A stretch of 18,378 bases of DNA from QPIN01 sp964535875 (lineage in GTDB: Bacteria; Pseudomonadota; Gammaproteobacteria; Methylococcales; Methylomonadaceae): NCBI GenBank assembly GCA_964535875.1, contig CAZHUE010000036.1:1-18378 (forward strand), written 5' to 3'. The notes beneath the pieces were generated by a model, which did no database searches, was not told where the DNA came from, and worked only from the letters and a program-made list of their open reading frames with translations. This document shows, in pieces, positions 1-7,231 of this stretch; the stretch's first letter is position 1; each line of letters opens with the position of its first letter. Position numbers and translations under genes: made by a program.

Positions 1-44
1 TCAGGCCTGTCCTTTTATTTTTTAAATTCAGGTATAACGTGGTG

Positions 45-62
45 AAACTATACAAGTAGTTT
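45..62. repeat. Short inverted repeat downstream of ispA
   Basis: AAACTA (45-50) and TAGTTT (57-62) are perfect 6-bp arms around a 6-base loop, lying past the ispA stop in its direction of transcription. No T-tract follows in the ispA direction, so this is at best a weak terminator. The rest of 1-115 shows no gene. In many relatives dxs follows ispA, but I see no dxs start here. Confidence 0.25.
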
Positions 63-115
63 AATACTCAATCTTTACTCACTTACTTGAAATGAGAGCA
101 TCTTAGTTATGTTAA

Positions 116-1012
116 TTAATGATCACGATTGATAATATAAAAGGATAAATCACGCAATAAATCAGCTTCAGTTCCAAAATTACTTAGGCTCTCTATAGCT
201 TGCTCATGTAACTGTTGTGCTTTTTCTTTAGCCTCTGCTAAACCTAATAAAGCAGGATAAGTAGGTTTGTCGTTATTTTTATCTTTCCCTTGAGTTTTTC
301 CTAAAGTTGTCGTATCACTTTCTTCATCTAAAATATCGTCTTTAACTTGAAAGGAAAGGCCAATACATTTGGCAAAGAGATCTAGTTTTTTAGCAACAAT
401 TGGGTCTAACTCAGGTTTAGCCAATGCGGCCATGTTTACGCTAGCACGAATTAATGCGCCTGTTTTGTGGATGTGCATATTTTCCAGCTCAGGTAAAGTC
501 AGTTTTTTACCGATTGATTCCAGGTCTATTGCTTGTCCTCCAACCATGCCTTGAGAGCCACTGGTTTTAGTTAAAGTAGTGATCATTTTTAAGCGATGGC
601 TTGAATCTATTTTGATAGTAGGATCGTTAGCCAATACTTCAAAAGCTAAGGCTTGTAAGGCATCGCCAGTTAAAATGGCGGTTGCTTCATCAAAGGCAAT
701 ATGACAGGTTGCTTTACCGCGCCTTAAATCATCATCATCCATAGCAGGAAGGTCGTCATGAATTAATGAGTAAACATGAATTAATTCTACAGCACATGCT
801 GGTCCATCAAGGTTTTCAACAGGGATGCCGAGTAATTTACCTGTACAATAAGTCAGCATTGGACGCATTCGTTTTCCACCGTCTAAAGCACTGTACCTCA
901 TAGCTTGATGAAGTTTTATAGGTAAAATATTGGCATCAGGCAAGCGGGAATTAAGTTCATTTTCTACTCTGTCCTGGATAGAAATAAGATATTCTTTTAA
1001 GGCATTATTCAT
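116..1012 (-). CDS. ispA: Farnesyl diphosphate synthase (short-chain polyprenyl synthase)
   Basis: Condenses dimethylallyl/geranyl diphosphate with isopentenyl diphosphate to give farnesyl diphosphate, the precursor of quinone side chains and undecaprenyl carrier lipid, in the cytoplasm. The 298-residue length is normal for bacterial IspA. Visible motifs are GGKRMRP (45-51), the first Asp-rich motif DDLPAMD (86-92) followed by the RRG signature, GGQ..D (158-163), and the second Asp-rich motif DDILD (225-229). Tyr81-Ser82 just before the first motif matches E. coli IspA, which supports a C15 product. The start codon lies inside the end of xseB (8-bp overlap), with GGAG about 10 bases upstream, so the two are translationally coupled. 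A geranylgeranyl synthase is possible but less likely. Confidence 0.96.
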   Translation of the reverse strand: MNNALKEYLISIQDRVENELNSRLPDANILPIKLHQAMRYSALDGGKRMRPMLTYCTGKLLGIPVENLDGPACAVELIHVYSLIHDDLPAMDDDDLRRGKATCHIAFDEATAILTGDALQALAFEVLANDPTIKIDSSHRLKMITTLTKTSGSQGMVGGQAIDLESIGKKLTLPELENMHIHKTGALIRASVNMAALAKPELDPIVAKKLDLFAKCIGLSFQVKDDILDEESDTTTLGKTQGKDKNNDKPTYPALLGLAEAKEKAQQLHEQAIESLSNFGTEADLLRDLSFYIINRDH

Positions 1013-1238
1013 CGTTAAAGGACTCCAAGGTATGTTTGCCGTTTTTGTTTAATAGAATCTGGACTTTTTGTTCTGCATTTTGCAATGCTTTTTGACAGGT
1101 GGTAGTTAGTTTTACGCCGCGTTCAAATGATTTTAAAGATTCTTCAAGAGAAAGATCGCCTTGTTCCATTTGCTCAACTAATTGTTCTAGTTCTTCAAGT
1201 GAATCTTCAAATACAGTCGTGCTTTTTTTTCTAGTCAT
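1005..1238 (-). CDS. xseB: Exodeoxyribonuclease VII small subunit
   Basis: Small subunit of exonuclease VII, which degrades single-stranded DNA together with the large subunit XseA. No xseA is in this window. The 77-residue protein has the family core FEDSLEELEQLVEQME (10-25), followed by GDLSLEESLKSFERGV, and forms a predicted helical hairpin with a charged tail. Its 3' end overlaps ispA by 8 bp, the usual xseB-ispA arrangement in gammaproteobacteria. It is divergent from parE; any promoter should lie in 1239-1340. Length and motif match the family, so I see no reason to doubt the start at 1238. Confidence 0.95.
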   Translation of the reverse strand: MTRKKSTTVFEDSLEELEQLVEQMEQGDLSLEESLKSFERGVKLTTTCQKALQNAEQKVQILLNKNGKHTLESFNDE

Positions 1239-1260
1239 TATTTATCATTTGCTGAGTGTA

Positions 1261-1300
1261 TTTATCTTGTCACAGCTTGAACAAGATAAATAACATGTTA
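1261..1300. promoter_or_regulatory. Inverted repeat plus adjacent palindrome between xseB and parE
   Basis: TTTATCTTGT (1261-1270) and ACAAGATAAA (1281-1290) are perfect 10-bp arms around a 10-base spacer. They are followed directly by the perfect palindrome TAACATGTTA (1291-1300), then TGATCA and GTTAAC. The site lies between two divergently transcribed genes. A weak promoter toward parE can be drawn overlapping it (TTGAAC 1277-1282, 16-base gap, TAGGAT 1299-1304). Operator or cruciform function is inference; I do not recognise it as a known regulator site, and it is not a LexA box. Confidence 0.4.
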
Positions 1301-1340
1301 GGATGATCAGTTAACTATTATATCTTAAAAATTAGGGCGT

Positions 1341-3230
1341 ATGAGTAGCGAATATAATGCAGCAACGATTGAAGTTTTAACTGGATTAGACCCTGTGCGG
1401 AAACGACCTGGGATGTATACGGATACCACAAGGCCAAATCATTTGGTTCAAGAAGTTGTTGATAACAGTGTTGATGAAGCAATAGCTGGTCATGCGGATT
1501 CAATCGAAGTCGTTTTGTTTTTGGATGGTTCAATTTTAGTTAAGGATAATGGCAGAGGGATGCCGGTTGATTTGCATCCAGAACAAGGTATTCCTGGGGT
1601 TGAGGTTATTTTGACCCAACTACACGCAGGTGCAAAGTTTTCCAATAAAAATTATCAGTTTTCCGGGGGCTTGCATGGCGTTGGTGTTTCAGTTGTTAAT
1701 GCGTTAACAACAAAACTTGAAGTTGAGGTAAAACGTAATGGAAAAGTTTATCAGATGGGGTTTGCTAGTGGAGAGAAGCAAACCGATTTAATTGAAACAG
1801 GCACTGTTGGTAAATCCAATACGGGAACAAGTATTACCTTTTCACCTGATGCTAAATATTTTGATTCAAATAATATTTCAATACTCAAACTTAAACATGT
1901 TTTGCGCGCAAAAGCAGTATTATGTCCTGGATTAAAAATTTCTTTAAAATCCGAATCAACAGAAGAAGAGTGGGTTTGGTTTTATCAGAATGGATTGAAA
2001 GAATATTTGCTTGATCGTTTAGGTGATGCGCTAATTGCGCCTGAAATCCCTTTTATGGCGGAATCAACAGCAACAACTGAAGCCGTACAATGGGGTGTGG
2101 TCTGGACTGAAGACAGTTTGCCAGAAGCGGTTACTGAAAGTTATGTCAATCTTGTTCCTACAGCCCAAGGAGGAACCCATGTAAATGGATTGAGGGCAGG
2201 GTTGACTGAAGCAATGCGTGAATTTTGTGAATTTAGAAATTTGTTGCCGCGTGGCATTAAAATTACCCCCGAGGATGTTTGGGAAAATTGTCATTTTGTG
2301 TTATCTGTCAAACTGGAAGACCCTCAGTTTTCAGGGCAAACTAAAGAACGCTTAAGTTCAAGAGAGTGCGTACCCTTTGTATTAGGTTTTGCAAAAGATA
2401 GTTTTAGTTTATGGCTAAATCAGCATCCACAGGAAGGTGAAAAAGTAGCAGAAATAATCCTGGCTAGTGCTCAAAAAAGGCTTAGATTAAATAAAAAAAT
2501 AGTTAGAAAAAAAATTACTTCTGGTCCCGCTTTGCCGGGAAAACTAGCGGATTGTTCAGCGCAAGATATTTCTAGAACTGAATTGTTTTTAGTGGAAGGC
2601 GATTCAGCAGGGGGCTCGGCAAAACAGGCGAGAGACAGAGAGTTTCAGGCAATAATGCCGTTAAGAGGGAAAATTTTAAACACTTGGGAAGTGGACTCGA
2701 GCCAAGTGATGGGGTCTCAAGAAGTGCATGATATAGCAGTGGCTTTAGGTATTGAGCCTGATTCAAATGATTTAACAAACTTACGCTATGGCAAAATTTG
2801 TGTGTTGGCAGATGCTGATTCAGATGGAAACCACATTGCAACATTAATTTGTGCTTTGTTTTATAAGCATTTTTTATCTTTAGTAAAAGAAGGGCATGTG
2901 TTTATTGCTATGCCACCTTTATATCGAATAGATATTGGAAAAAAAGTCTTTTATGCGCTAGATGAAGCTGAGAGGCAAGGCGTGTTAGCAAGAATAGAGA
3001 CTGAAAAATTGAAAGGGAAAATTAATGTGCAGCGCTTTAAAGGGTTAGGGGAAATGAATCCTGGTCAGTTGCGGGAAACAACAATGAATCCTGATACAAG
3101 AAGACTGGTTCAATTAACGATTGAAGATGAAGAAAGCGCAACGGAACAAATGGATTTGTTGTTAGCAAAAAAGCGATCTGCTGACCGAAAAGAATGGCTT
3201 GAAACCAAAGGAAACTTAGCTGAACTATAG
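1341..3230 (+). CDS. parE: DNA topoisomerase IV subunit B
   Basis: ATPase subunit of topoisomerase IV, which with ParC decatenates daughter chromosomes. The 629-residue length matches ParE, and the large GyrB-specific insert of Gram-negative gyrases is absent. N-terminal GHKL ATPase motifs: EVVDNSVDEA with catalytic Glu38 and Mg-binding Asn42, GRGMPVD (about 72-78), and GGLHGVGVSVVNAL in the ATP lid. The TOPRIM half shows EGDSAGGSAKQARDR, PLRGKILN and DADSDGNHI; QRFKGLGEMNP lies near the C-terminus. The start matches the family N-terminus (IEVLTGLDPVRKRPGMY). The AGGG at 1334-1337 is only 3 bases from the ATG, which is short. The partner parC is not in the window. Confidence 0.96.
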   Translation: MSSEYNAATIEVLTGLDPVRKRPGMYTDTTRPNHLVQEVVDNSVDEAIAGHADSIEVVLFLDGSILVKDNGRGMPVDLHPEQGIPGVEVILTQLHAGAKFSNKNYQFSGGLHGVGVSVVNALTTKLEVEVKRNGKVYQMGFASGEKQTDLIETGTVGKSNTGTSITFSPDAKYFDSNNISILKLKHVLRAKAVLCPGLKISLKSESTEEEWVWFYQNGLKEYLLDRLGDALIAPEIPFMAESTATTEAVQWGVVWTEDSLPEAVTESYVNLVPTAQGGTHVNGLRAGLTEAMREFCEFRNLLPRGIKITPEDVWENCHFVLSVKLEDPQFSGQTKERLSSRECVPFVLGFAKDSFSLWLNQHPQEGEKVAEIILASAQKRLRLNKKIVRKKITSGPALPGKLADCSAQDISRTELFLVEGDSAGGSAKQARDREFQAIMPLRGKILNTWEVDSSQVMGSQEVHDIAVALGIEPDSNDLTNLRYGKICVLADADSDGNHIATLICALFYKHFLSLVKEGHVFIAMPPLYRIDIGKKVFYALDEAERQGVLARIETEKLKGKINVQRFKGLGEMNPGQLRETTMNPDTRRLVQLTIEDEESATEQMDLLLAKKRSADRKEWLETKGNLAEL

Positions 3231-3293
3231 GGCTGATATGGTTTGTGATGATATTTTGGATTAGTAATCTTTATGTCGTTTAAAAGTTTAAAA

Positions 3294-3489
3294 GAGAATG
3301 TAAATTATTTTGTGTAACTGCTTATTATTAATCTCTAATATGAGAGGATAAGCAGTTATGAATAAAAAAGAACTTGAAGCTTTTGCACGCGAAGCGGCAA
3401 AAAGCATAAAAACAGAAAAAGACCTCGGTAATTTCACACAAATGCTGGCTAAAGTAACGGTTGAAGCGGCTTTAAATGTTGAGCTTGAG
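3294..3489 (+). repeat. IS256-type left-end repeat, copy A
   Basis: These 196 bp recur as a direct repeat at 16815-17010 with five substitutions that I count by eye (3300, 3413, 3423, 3458, 3463). The repeat covers 64 bases of leader and the first 44 codons of an IS256-type transposase, so it appears to be the left end of one insertion-sequence type present twice. Both copies lose similarity at the same codon (about E44). The 3' half and right terminal repeat are missing, so no target duplication can be read. Confidence 0.85.
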
Positions 3490-3582
3490 GCCGCAATGGC
3501 TTTTCCCGCAAGACCTTAAGAACAGAAGAAGGTCAGTTTGACATTGATGCCCCGCGTGATCGCCTTACCCAGCCAATACAAT
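3358..3582 (+). pseudogene. IS256-family transposase, 5' fragment with internal deletion
   Basis: A first frame from ATG 3358 gives 53 residues (MNKKELEAFAREAAKSI...) ending at 3519. It matches the N-terminus of IS256-family (Mutator-like) transposases up to ...AALNVELE. From 3492 another frame reads RNGFSRKTLRTEEGQ, then FDIDAPRDR, the next conserved block of the same family. About 20 residues that normally separate the two blocks are missing, and the deletion shifted the frame. After DRD-R at 3563 the similarity ends and a stop follows at 3582. The catalytic domain is absent, so the copy cannot transpose. Confidence 0.85.
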
Positions 3583-4160
3583 AGGTATTTTGTTTTTTCT
3601 CATGGCCTTTCTGCTGTGTTTGATGGTCTTCTTCTAATCCCAGTTCCAACCCTTTTTGATGTAAAAATAATGTTAGATATTTTTCCTTATTCTTTGGAGA
3701 AAATGGTCTTGACATTGGGGGCCACTTTAGTTCTCTCGTTCATTAGGATTTTACTTAATAGATCTTGAACAGGTTCTAAGGGGTTATTTGAAAAAAAAGT
3801 GAAGAGAATGGTTCCTATAATCTCTGTTTAATATGGTCTTTGTAAGGGAGTGTAATAACTTCAGCTGTTTTCATCAAGTCTTTGAAACCTTTAATGCAAA
3901 ATTATTTCTATTACTCTTTTAATGATATGTTGTTCACAAATGCGATGGATAACGCTGTGTTTTTTTTGTTTCTATATATTCTTAACCCATAGGATTGGTA
4001 CTCTATAAGAATTTCATGTTTTGTGAATATTAAAGGTTATTATTTAAATCAAGCATTTGTTTTTCTGTATTTACTGTAATAAATTAAATTAAGGGATCGT
4101 TTTGAAAATCATCAAATTCTAGTTTTTTTAAGGAATTAAGATTGTAAAACTGTTCATTAA
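3583..4160. other. Intergenic stretch with no recognised gene
   Basis: This is a very AT-rich stretch with short open frames on both strands. A 76-residue plus frame (3538-3768) starts in the IS256 remnant and resembles nothing I know. A minus frame at 3533-3715 encodes a charged peptide (SPKNKEKYLTLFLHQKG...) that I also cannot place. It could be a decayed gene tail that joined the IS fragment at about 3564. From 3770 to 4160 I see no coding, RNA or repeat signal. Confidence 0.4.
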
Positions 4161-4181
4161 GGAGCGTGTACGAACTTATTC

Positions 4182-4193
4182 GGTGCGCGCACC
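4182..4193. promoter_or_regulatory. GC-rich perfect palindrome before the HDOD gene
   Basis: GGTGCGCGCACC is a perfect 12-bp palindrome in otherwise AT-rich DNA, 20 bases before the likely HDOD start codon. Its position suggests an operator or an RNA hairpin close to the ribosome binding site. I do not recognise it as a known factor's site; function is inference. Confidence 0.35.
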
Positions 4194-4213
4194 TAAATTT
4201 AAAAGGAATGAAA

Positions 4214-5077
4214 ATGAGTGAAATTACTCCACAATTATTGATCAAGGATTCTTTACAGTTATTTTCTCTTCCAGATATTTTTTTTCAAATATCTGAAATG
4301 ATTAATGATCCAAGATTTTCAGTTAAAGATATAGGTCTAGTTATAGGAAAAGACCCTGCCTTGTCAGCTCGGTTACTAAAAATCGTTAATAGCTCGTTTT
4401 ATGGGTTTCAGTCCCGAGTTGATAGGGTTTCTCGTGCAGTTACAATTGTTGGTGTTGAAGAATTAAAAAACTTAGTACTAGCAACTTCTGTTGTGGCTAA
4501 ATTTAATAATATACCAACAGAACTTGTTGATATGACAGATTTTTGGTTACGAAGTGTAAAGTGTGGCCTGATAACAAAATTTTTGGCTATAGAAAATTCA
4601 GTATTACATCATGAACGACTATTTTTAACGGGTCTTTTGCATAACCTGGGGTCATTGGTTTTTTATTATAAATTACCAAATAAATCACTATAGGTCTTAG
4701 TGGCTGCTGATCATGATAGACTCTTGGTTGGTGGTTTAGAGCAAAAAATAATAGGCTTTACTCATGCTGAGTTAGGTTCTGTTTTAATTAAGTCCTGGGG
4801 GTTGCCTGAATCTTTGTTTGAGGCAATTGGTTGTTACCTTAGTCCTGAATTGGCACAGGTTCATAAATTCGATGCTTATCTGCTAAATTTAGCGTCGCGT
4901 CTTACTGATTTATCTTTGCACAACAGTTCTGTTAGTGATGTTTTAGCTGAATACTCTGAAGAGGAAATGCTTATTTTGCGCTTAAATGTTGAACAACTTA
5001 CGAGAGTGTTGCAGAATGCCGAGGAGGAGTTTTCGCAGGTGTTTGAATTAATAGCGCCTGATAAAAGGTTTCATTAA
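4214..5077 (+). pseudogene. HDOD-domain signalling protein interrupted by an amber codon
   Basis: HDOD domains are HD-superfamily proteins, often without the catalytic pair, used in bacterial signalling. The frame reads MSEITPQLLIKDSLQ, then LFSLPDIFFQISEMI, IGKDPALSARLLKIVNSSF and SRAVTIVGVEELKNLVLATS, all HDOD signatures. It stops at TAG 4691-4693. The same frame resumes at once as VLVAADHDRL, LEQKIIGFTHAELGSVL and KSWGLPESLFEAIG, the normal second half, ending at 5077. Read through, the product is about 287 residues, a typical length. A CAG to TAG change (Gln to stop) would explain it. The expected HD is HN in GLLHNLG. ATG 4214 was chosen because AAGGA lies 6 bases upstream; the open frame extends back to GTG 4166. 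It could be a young pseudogene, a suppressed gene or a sequencing error. Confidence 0.88.
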
Positions 5078-5102
5078 TATTATTTTGAAAATAAATTAAG
5101 GT

Positions 5103-5135
5103 TGCATCTATATTTCTTCTATTAATGTAGATGCA
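5103..5135. terminator. Hairpin between convergent HDOD gene and yceF remnant
   Basis: TGCATCTA (5103-5110) pairs perfectly with TAGATGCA (5128-5135). The stem extends inward by one G-U and three A-T pairs to leave a 9-base loop. It sits just after the HDOD stop and just after the yceF-remnant stop on the other strand, as expected for a shared terminator. There is no strong T-tract, so termination strength is uncertain. Confidence 0.5.
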
Positions 5136-5136
5136 C

Positions 5137-5316
5137 TTAAATAACTTGAATGCCAAATTTATCTAGTATTACAATTAGTTTTAATAAAGTAAAGCCAATC
5201 AGTGCGTTAGGGTCTTCTTCAATTTTGTTTAATAATGCAATTCCTAAACCTTCCGGTTTAAATCCACGTAGTTAATAATCTACTGCAGAGCCAGTTTTTT
5301 GAAATGTATAGTACAT
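5137..5316 (-). pseudogene. yceF: Maf-family nucleotide pyrophosphatase remnant (yceF C-terminus)
   Basis: On the minus strand the codons from 5265 down to the TAA at 5137-5139 read GFKPEGLGIALLNKIEED, then PNALIGFTLLKLIVILDKFG. This is the C-terminal signature of the YceF branch of Maf proteins (E. coli: EGLGITLFERIEGRDPNTLVGLPLI-like). Upstream, the same frame carries a stop (5272-5274) and then SAVDY and MYYTFQKTG, which fits poorly. Intact YceF is near 190-200 residues; only about 42 recognisable residues remain. In gammaproteobacteria yceF lies divergently beside yceD, exactly this position and orientation, so it is a decayed resident gene. Maf proteins hydrolyse non-canonical nucleotides; this fragment cannot. 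Confidence 0.75.
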
Positions 5317-5364
5317 TTATCAATATTTATCGGTTTCATTATATAACTTTAATTTCATTAAATA

Positions 5365-5393
5365 TTGACGAAAATATAAACTACATTTAGAAT
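5365..5393 (+). promoter_or_regulatory. Candidate promoter for the yceD cluster
   Basis: TTGACG (5365-5370) is separated by 17 bases from TAGAAT (5388-5393), five of six matches to each sigma-70 hexamer. The -10 ends only 9 bases before the yceD ATG at 5403, so transcription would start almost at the start codon and the message would be leaderless or nearly so. Confidence 0.5.
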
Positions 5394-5402
5394 TGTTCAG
5401 TT

Positions 5403-5918
5403 ATGTTAGATCGACTACCTATTTCTATACGGCCAATAAGTTTCTCTGATAGAGGAAAGAGGTTGTCAGGTGTATTTGAAATAAGTACTTTAACTCGTTT
5501 GTCTGATATGTTGCAAGATACTGCTGGTATAGTAGAGATTGATGTATCTTTTGAGAAAAAGGGAAGAGTACCTACTATTCAAGGAAATATCAAAACTAAT
5601 TTAAAGCTTGAATGTCAAGTTTGTTTAAGTCAGCTTGCCTTGTCAATTGACAGAAACTTTAAATTAGGTTTTGTAACATCGCTGGAACAAGCAGATAGGT
5701 TAGCAAATGATTGTGAACCTTTTATCATGGAAGCTGAGAATATTTCTCTCGTTGAGCTTATTGAAGATGAGATATTGATAGCACTGCCTGATATTCCTAA
5801 GCATGATTATGAATGTGTTAAGCGAGAGGAAGAAGACTTAGCGATAGATAATGAGCAACAACAGCGATCTGACAACCCATTTTCTGTTTTAGCTAAACTA
5901 AAAAATACTGGAGATTAA
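5403..5918 (+). CDS. yceD: YceD/DUF177 family 23S rRNA accumulation protein
   Basis: YceD (DUF177) is a conserved protein encoded just before rpmF and implicated in 23S rRNA maturation and large-subunit assembly; its biochemical activity is not settled. The 171-residue product has the conserved C-x2-C of this family in LECQVCLSQL (about 76-85), an acidic middle, and the conserved ELIEDEILIALP near 117-130, where the expected DLxELIEDELLLALP block lies. The start MLDRLPISIRP fits the family N-terminus, yet no Shine-Dalgarno sequence precedes it. Only 2 bases separate it from rpmF, so the two are co-translated. Confidence 0.92.
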   Translation: MLDRLPISIRPISFSDRGKRLSGVFEISTLTRLSDMLQDTAGIVEIDVSFEKKGRVPTIQGNIKTNLKLECQVCLSQLALSIDRNFKLGFVTSLEQADRLANDCEPFIMEAENISLVELIEDEILIALPDIPKHDYECVKREEEDLAIDNEQQQRSDNPFSVLAKLKNTGD

Positions 5919-5920
5919 TA

Positions 5921-6100
5921 ATGGCTGTACAAAAAAGTAAAGTAACACGATCAAGACGTGGACAGCGTCGTTCACATGATTCACTAACGAGCAAAACATT
6001 GTCTCAAGATCCAATGACAGGCGAGACCCATTTGCGCCATCATATGACCCCTGATGGTATGTTTAAAGGCCGTCAAATCGTATTAAATGATGAAGATTGA
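5921..6100 (+). CDS. rpmF: 50S ribosomal protein L32
   Basis: Large-subunit ribosomal protein bL32, 59 residues. The start MAVQKSKVTRSRRGQRRSHD is the classic L32 N-terminus, and ETHLRHHMTPDGMFKGRQI is the conserved second half. The zinc-ribbon cysteines of some L32 paralogues are absent, as in E. coli. GGAG lies 7 bases before the ATG and overlaps the end of yceD. It is encoded between yceD and plsX in the standard order. Confidence 0.97.
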   Translation: MAVQKSKVTRSRRGQRRSHDSLTSKTLSQDPMTGETHLRHHMTPDGMFKGRQIVLNDED

Positions 6101-6149
6101 ATAAGCTAATTAAAGTGTTTAAGAGTGTACTTTAGTTAGATGTATTTAT

Positions 6150-6181
6150 AACCGACCATAACTTTATGACCGGTTCTTCTT
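6150..6181 (+). terminator. Weak terminator or attenuator after rpmF
   Basis: AACCG (6150-6154) pairs with CGGTT (6171-6175). Inside it, CATA/TATG can pair across a 4-base loop after two mismatches. TCTTCTT follows. The imperfect stem and broken T-tract suggest partial termination that would let rpmF be made in excess of plsX. This is inference from the fold alone. Confidence 0.35.
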
Positions 6182-6206
6182 AAATATTCCGGAGTTAATT
6201 CTAATT

Positions 6207-7229
6207 GTGAGTTCAATAATTGCAATTGATGCTATGGGTGGGGATTTTGGTCCTAAAGTAACTGTCCCTGCATCTTTGGAATGCTTAAAGGCAAATCCAG
6301 ACTTAAAACTTATTCTCGTTGGCGATGAAGTTGTTTTAAATGAATGGCTGGCTCAAGATCATGCCGAGTATTCAGAACGATTGACCATTCACCATGCTTC
6401 ACAGCAAGTTGAAATGGATGAGTCTCCTCAGAAAGCATTAAGAGGCAAAAAAGACTCTTCAATGCGTGTAGCGATTAATCAAGTGCGGGATGGTCATGCA
6501 GATGCTTGTGTGAGCGCAGGAAATACTGGTGCGTTGATGGCAATTGCTCGATTTGTGTTAAAAATGATTCCGGGTATAGACCGCCCCGCTATTATCTCAA
6601 CACTTCCATCAATTTTTGGGCATACTTATATTTTGGATTTAGGTGCAAATGTTGATTGTACAGCTGAACACTTGTATCAATTTGCAATTATGGGGGAAGA
6701 GGTTGTTAAAGCAGTAGAAAACATTGCTGAACCAAGAATTGGTTTGCTGAATATTGGTGAAGAAGATATGAAAGGCAACGGGCAAGTCAAAGCGGCGGCA
6801 AAGTTACTTGAAGCTTCTTCGTTAAATTATATTGGTTATGTTGAAGGTGATTCCATTAATGCAGGAAACGAAAAAGTAGATCTGATTGTTACAGATGGAT
6901 TCGTCGGCAATGTTGCACTAAAAGCAATTGAAGGTGCGGCAAAAATGATTGGAACAAAACTGAAAAGTGCTTTTTCTAAAAATATTTTTACAAAATTATC
7001 TGCAGTTATTGTTTCCCCTGTTTTAAAAATATTTAAACAAAGTGTTGATCCGAGGATGCATAACGGTGCAAGCTTTGTTGGGTTGCGTGGACTGGTTATT
7101 AAAAGTCACGGTGGAGCAGATATTTTGGCATTTAAGACAGCTATTCATTTGGCAGAAATTGAAATTGCGCAAAATATGACTCAAAAAATAAGTACGAAAG
7201 TTGCTGCTACTATGGAAAATAGAGCGTAA
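6207..7229 (+). CDS. plsX: Phosphate acyltransferase PlsX
   Basis: Converts acyl-ACP and phosphate to acyl-phosphate, feeding PlsY in phospholipid synthesis; a peripheral membrane enzyme. The 340-residue product starts IIAIDAMGGDFGP, the PlsX signature, and has DGHADACVSAGNTGALMA (about 95-112), LDLGANVDC, LLNIGEEDMKGN and VDLIVTDGFVGNVALK. The start is GTG at 6207. GGAG at 6191-6194 lies 12 bases upstream, a long spacing, and no in-frame ATG lies upstream of the signature. The fabH start follows 2 bases after the stop. Confidence 0.96.
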   Translation: MSSIIAIDAMGGDFGPKVTVPASLECLKANPDLKLILVGDEVVLNEWLAQDHAEYSERLTIHHASQQVEMDESPQKALRGKKDSSMRVAINQVRDGHADACVSAGNTGALMAIARFVLKMIPGIDRPAIISTLPSIFGHTYILDLGANVDCTAEHLYQFAIMGEEVVKAVENIAEPRIGLLNIGEEDMKGNGQVKAAAKLLEASSLNYIGYVEGDSINAGNEKVDLIVTDGFVGNVALKAIEGAAKMIGTKLKSAFSKNIFTKLSAVIVSPVLKIFKQSVDPRMHNGASFVGLRGLVIKSHGGADILAFKTAIHLAEIEIAQNMTQKISTKVAATMENRA

Positions 7230-7231
7230 TT

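Noticed and set aside
2572..2844. 90-residue open frame on the minus strand
   Set aside because: It is antisense to the TOPRIM region of parE and has no ribosome-binding site or recognisable motif.
3538..3768. 76-residue plus-strand frame with hydrophobic segments
   Set aside because: It begins inside the IS256 transposase remnant in a different frame, and its sequence matches no family I know.
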